Shown here: positions 1-11,500 of the stretch, piece after piece
Layout of the letters: each line of letters starts with the position of its first letter
Numbering within the stretch: position 1 is the first letter of the stretch
Source: Chrysomallon squamiferum
Lineage: Eukaryota > Mollusca > Gastropoda > Neomphalida > Peltospiridae
Length of the DNA stretch: 11,500 bases
Direction of reading: 5' to 3'
NCBI GenBank assembly: GCA_012295275.1
Contig: CM022676.1
Span: 11,861,660 to 11,873,159 of the forward strand
The notes under the pieces: model-generated
Told to the model about the DNA's origin: nothing
Database searches by the model: none
The model's input: only the letters and a program-made list of their open reading frames with translations
Program-made: the position numbers and the translations under genes

Positions 1-184
1 TTTACATTGCTTCGTCTTGCATTTTACACGTGAATATTTCCTACGTACTTTTCTCTGGCTAACACAGCCGCCATTCCACACAAGAACAGTTTTTACATCT
101 TCTACGTCTCGCCTCGTCTCATTCATCAAAATGCGTAGATTACTTCAGTTTTTTCTTCTTCCTTTGCTCTGATCGATATTTCAG

Positions 185-240
185 ACGAGTACCCTGAAGC
201 GTACTTCCAATTATGTGACAATTTGGAGGTTCATTCATAG
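185..240 (+). CDS. Possible last exon of an upstream gene
   Basis: A strong pyrimidine tract (about 148-183) ends in a TTTCAG acceptor at 184. It is followed by 17 open codons that read like protein (EYPEAYFQLCDNLEVHS) and a TAG at 238-240. The mix of Tyr, Glu, Cys and Asp is unlike the translated microsatellites nearby. No AATAAA follows closely, and the rest of such a gene would lie left of the window. I do not recognise the peptide. It could also be chance. Confidence 0.28.
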
Positions 241-268
241 CTAACATAATAACGGTCTTGCTAAACAT

Positions 269-300
<32 letters not shown>

Positions 301-302
301 TA
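269..302. repeat. (TTTA)n microsatellite
   Basis: Eight or so tandem TTTA units in the non-coding stretch between the two candidate upstream exons. Confidence 0.85.
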
Positions 303-402
303 TCTCTGTCTATATGAAAGCTGGTTAAAAGACGTTTTACGACAAAATTAAAAAAACAGCTGTTTTACGTTTGCAACAGTCAAATGAAATTTATTGTTTC
401 AG

Positions 403-463
403 TTACGCGATGCTTGTTATATTGTGAGAAGAGCTGAACTTACATCAAAAACAATACTTACAG
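403..463 (+). other. Candidate 5' UTR exon of the FAM234-like gene
   Basis: The segment has an acceptor (TTATTGTTTCAG, ending 402) and a donor (CAG|GTAAAT at 464), and would join the acceptor at 1160. If joined, the frame of ATG 1171 has an in-frame TGA at 435-437, which would confirm that ATG as the start. A five-codon upstream ORF (ATG 410-412 to TGA 425-427) would lie in the leader. In another frame the exon is open and protein-like, but it meets TAA at 1168-1170 after joining, so a coding role there looks unlikely. No transcript evidence is available. Confidence 0.35.
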
Positions 464-557
464 GTAAATTACATAGCTATGCAAAATACGTTTGTGTATC
501 TGTGCACTGTGTTATCCATGCTAATTGTACATGTGTGCATCCATTCACTCATACATC

Positions 558-585
<28 letters not shown>
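558..585. repeat. Poly(A) run of 28
   Basis: There are 28 consecutive A residues. They could be a retroposon tail, but no convincing target-site duplication or SINE body is visible upstream, so I call it a homopolymer. Confidence 0.9.
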
Positions 586-590
<5 letters not shown>

Positions 591-593
591 CAC

Positions 594-720
594 ATAGTAC
601 ACATACCCAGATATATATCTATATACACATACATACATACATATATGTATAGACATATATATACACACACACACACACACACATATATATTTGCATGTGT
701 GTGTATGTATGTAGATATAT
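594..720. repeat. AT/CA dinucleotide and tetranucleotide tract
   Basis: A mixed low-complexity stretch of ATATAT, CATACATA, (AC)n at 662-682 and GTATGTAT. It runs directly up to the left end of the mariner-like element. Confidence 0.8.
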
Positions 721-721
721 A

Positions 722-904
722 CAGGGTGGCCCAAAAGTAGGTCTACAGTTATTAAACTATCGTTTATATGCTTGAAGTTACTTGCGAAGTACAATTAACA
801 TAAAATACAAAGTTGAAGGAGGACATTATGAGCACCTGAGAGATTAAACAGTTTCTGTTTAATACTTGAAACATGCTAATATTTTAAAATAAATTGCTAC
901 CCTG
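722..904 (+). mobile_element. Mariner-type miniature element with TA duplication
   Basis: The left end begins CAGGGTGGCC and the right end closes GCTACCCTG, an imperfect inverted repeat of about 9 bp. TA flanks both sides (720-721 and 905-906), as expected for Tc1/mariner insertion. Near the right end, 812-847 reads VEGGHYEHLRD followed by a stop. This resembles the (D/N)GGHxEHL ending of some mariner/IS630 transposases. I infer an internally deleted, non-autonomous copy that keeps the end of the transposase gene. The interior is AT-rich and has no intact transposase. Confidence 0.6.
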
Positions 905-1045
905 TATTTAGACACGTATACATGCATACATACATAAATACATGCACATGTATACATGCATATGTACATAAATATATACATATACATACATATATACATG
1001 AATATATATATGCATATGCATAGAAATAGTGAGATATACAGACAT

Positions 1046-1046
<1 letters not shown>
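905..1046. repeat. CATA/ATAT low-complexity tract
   Basis: Degenerate CATACATA and ATATATGC repeats fill the space between the miniature element and the (GA)n run. No gene is visible. Confidence 0.7.

Positions 1047-1114
<68 letters not shown>
1047..1114. repeat. (GA)n microsatellite
   Basis: About 33 uninterrupted GA units end 46 bp before the acceptor at 1160. The purine run is on the transcribed sense strand. Confidence 0.95.
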
Positions 1115-1116
<2 letters not shown>

Positions 1117-1170
1117 AAATACTAAAATATCTCATTACATGTTAACTAATTATGTTGCAGACAGAAGATA

Positions 1171-10635
<9,465 letters not shown>

Positions 10636-10717
10636 TCTACTCACAACAGTTTATATTAACATTATTTTCATCCACTGATTCCTTCAGCCAGATCTCAAAT
10701 CAAAAATCATATACGTC

Positions 10718-10793
10718 CATCCTTCCTTTCGTCCATCCGTCCATCCGCCGATCCTTCCATCCATCCATCCTTCCATCCGTCCATCCATTAATA
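10718..10793. repeat. CCATC/CGTC tetranucleotide tract
   Basis: Degenerate (TCCA)n and (TCCG)n repeats in the stretch after exon 11. Confidence 0.85.
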
Positions 10794-10879
10794 TATCTAT
10801 CATTTACTTATCAGTCTAGTCATTTACTATCAGTTCTTTCGGTTACTTCTCAATCCATCTCATGGCTCCTGACTACATT

Positions 10880-10885
10880 AATAAA
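10880..10885 (+). terminator. Possible poly(A) signal AATAAA
   Basis: AATAAA lies about 245 bp after the TAG at 10633-10635. It would fit if exon 11 is terminal. It is in AT-rich sequence, so chance is likely. Confidence 0.25.
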
Positions 10886-10924
10886 TATAAATTTAATAAC
10901 AACGACAATGATACTATTTTACAG

Positions 10925-10973
10925 TGCATGGGAAGGTTTGTGTAAAGAACTGTTGTTGCTAAGCGAGACTTAA
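10925..10973 (+). CDS. Possible alternative terminal coding exon
   Basis: The acceptor ATTTTACAG ends at 10924. Joined to the phase-2 donor at 10610, it encodes SAWEGLCKELLLLSET and then TAA (10971-10973), giving a 1,010-residue product. An AATAAA follows at 11147-11152. The peptide is not recognised. It could equally be a chance frame, with the true last exon beyond the window. Confidence 0.25.
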
Positions 10974-11500
10974 TACAACCCGAGTTTTTCTCTGTCACAT
11001 GTATCAAGATGTTTCTACGTCCATCGAAATATACTGAGGATATTAATACAAACCAGTATTTATAGTTAATCCGTTTGTCTGTATGTCTGTTTTTCTGTCT
11101 GTGTGTGTGTCTGTTTGTCTGTAAGTTAATATTTTTTAGTAATACAAATAAATGATGTAATGGTTAAGAATGATAGGTTCTCAGATCGTATCTTCGTCTG
11201 ATACAAAACAGCACGAGTACATTTCAGTATTGTCTGTTTATCTGTTTGTCTATCTGTAGTCTGTGTTAGCCATATAAAACAGCTGCATATTAACTACTGT
11301 GTCATTAAACACATCTCCCTTTCTCTTTTTCCTCTCACAAACACACTAGCTCTGTTGTGGACAGATAACTCTGACTAATAGATAAATACTGTGGAAATGA
11401 CAAAGCGACTTTCATCTTCACTTTGTGTAAATACATTTCAAACTGTTTTCTTTCTGTCTTTGTAAATACAGTCGTACTTTTATGACAGAAACATACAGCT
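10974..11500 (+). other. No gene seen; 3' UTR, intron or intergenic
   Basis: AT-rich sequence with CTGT/GTCT low complexity at about 11070-11125 and 11230-11262, and one AATAAA at 11147-11152. Depending on how the gene ends it is a 3' UTR, an intron or flanking DNA. I see no coding sequence, RNA gene or mobile element in it. Confidence 0.6.

Noticed and set aside
466-585. SINE or processed retrocopy ending in the 28-A run
   Set aside because: No pol III boxes, coding relic or flanking duplication could be found; a simple homopolymer is enough.
897-1135. Minus-strand open frames over the (GA)n run
   Set aside because: Ser-Leu strings from a dinucleotide repeat; no protein-like sequence.

Overview
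This window is animal nuclear DNA: AT-rich and full of microsatellites, with one spliced protein-coding gene on the + strand. Two diverged short stretches in introns 2 and 3 resemble, from memory, a SINE core common in mollusc genomes. Together with the simple-repeat load and the protein's character, this suggests a mollusc, probably a gastropod. That assignment is inference. No CRISPR, operon, rRNA or tRNA gene is visible.

Layout. Positions 1-1160 hold upstream sequence: a possible last exon of an upstream gene (185-240), a possible 5' UTR exon of the main gene (403-463), microsatellites, and a 183-bp mariner-type miniature element (722-904) with a TA duplication. The main gene starts at ATG 1171 and has 11 coding exons in the window, ending at 10610 or 10635. 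All ten introns have GT-AG ends and the intron phases join into one frame without a stop. The 3' end is unresolved: it could stop by read-through at 10633-10635, use a small exon at 10925-10973, or continue beyond 11500. Positions 10636-11500 hold no convincing coding sequence.

Product. The gene encodes a FAM234A/FAM234B (ITFG3-related) single-pass type II membrane protein of about 1,000 residues. It has a charged acidic cytosolic N-terminus, a membrane segment at about residues 75-99, and a large extracellular beta-propeller. The propeller alternates Asp-rich FG-GAP-like loops with PQQ-like strands of the pattern (A/V)xxGxxGxxLW. A large ninth-intron-bounded exon (9199-10177) then adds a long disordered Asp/Asn/Gln/Arg-rich region with polybasic, furin-like sites, followed by a cysteine-containing C-terminal domain. 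Vertebrate FAM234 proteins are about 550-620 residues and, as far as I recall, lack this extension.

The introns carry the more unusual structure. A minisatellite copies the exon 4 splice donor seven times. Intron 1 has a dense cluster of TGACGTCA palindromes and a decayed 19-bp array running into the exon 2 acceptor. Intron 2 has an RFX-type X-box in a GC-rich patch. Intron 5 has perfectly complementary (ATC)10 and (GAT)10 arms. I found no clearly novel multi-gene system; the best leads are the splice-donor minisatellite and the furin-site-bearing extension.
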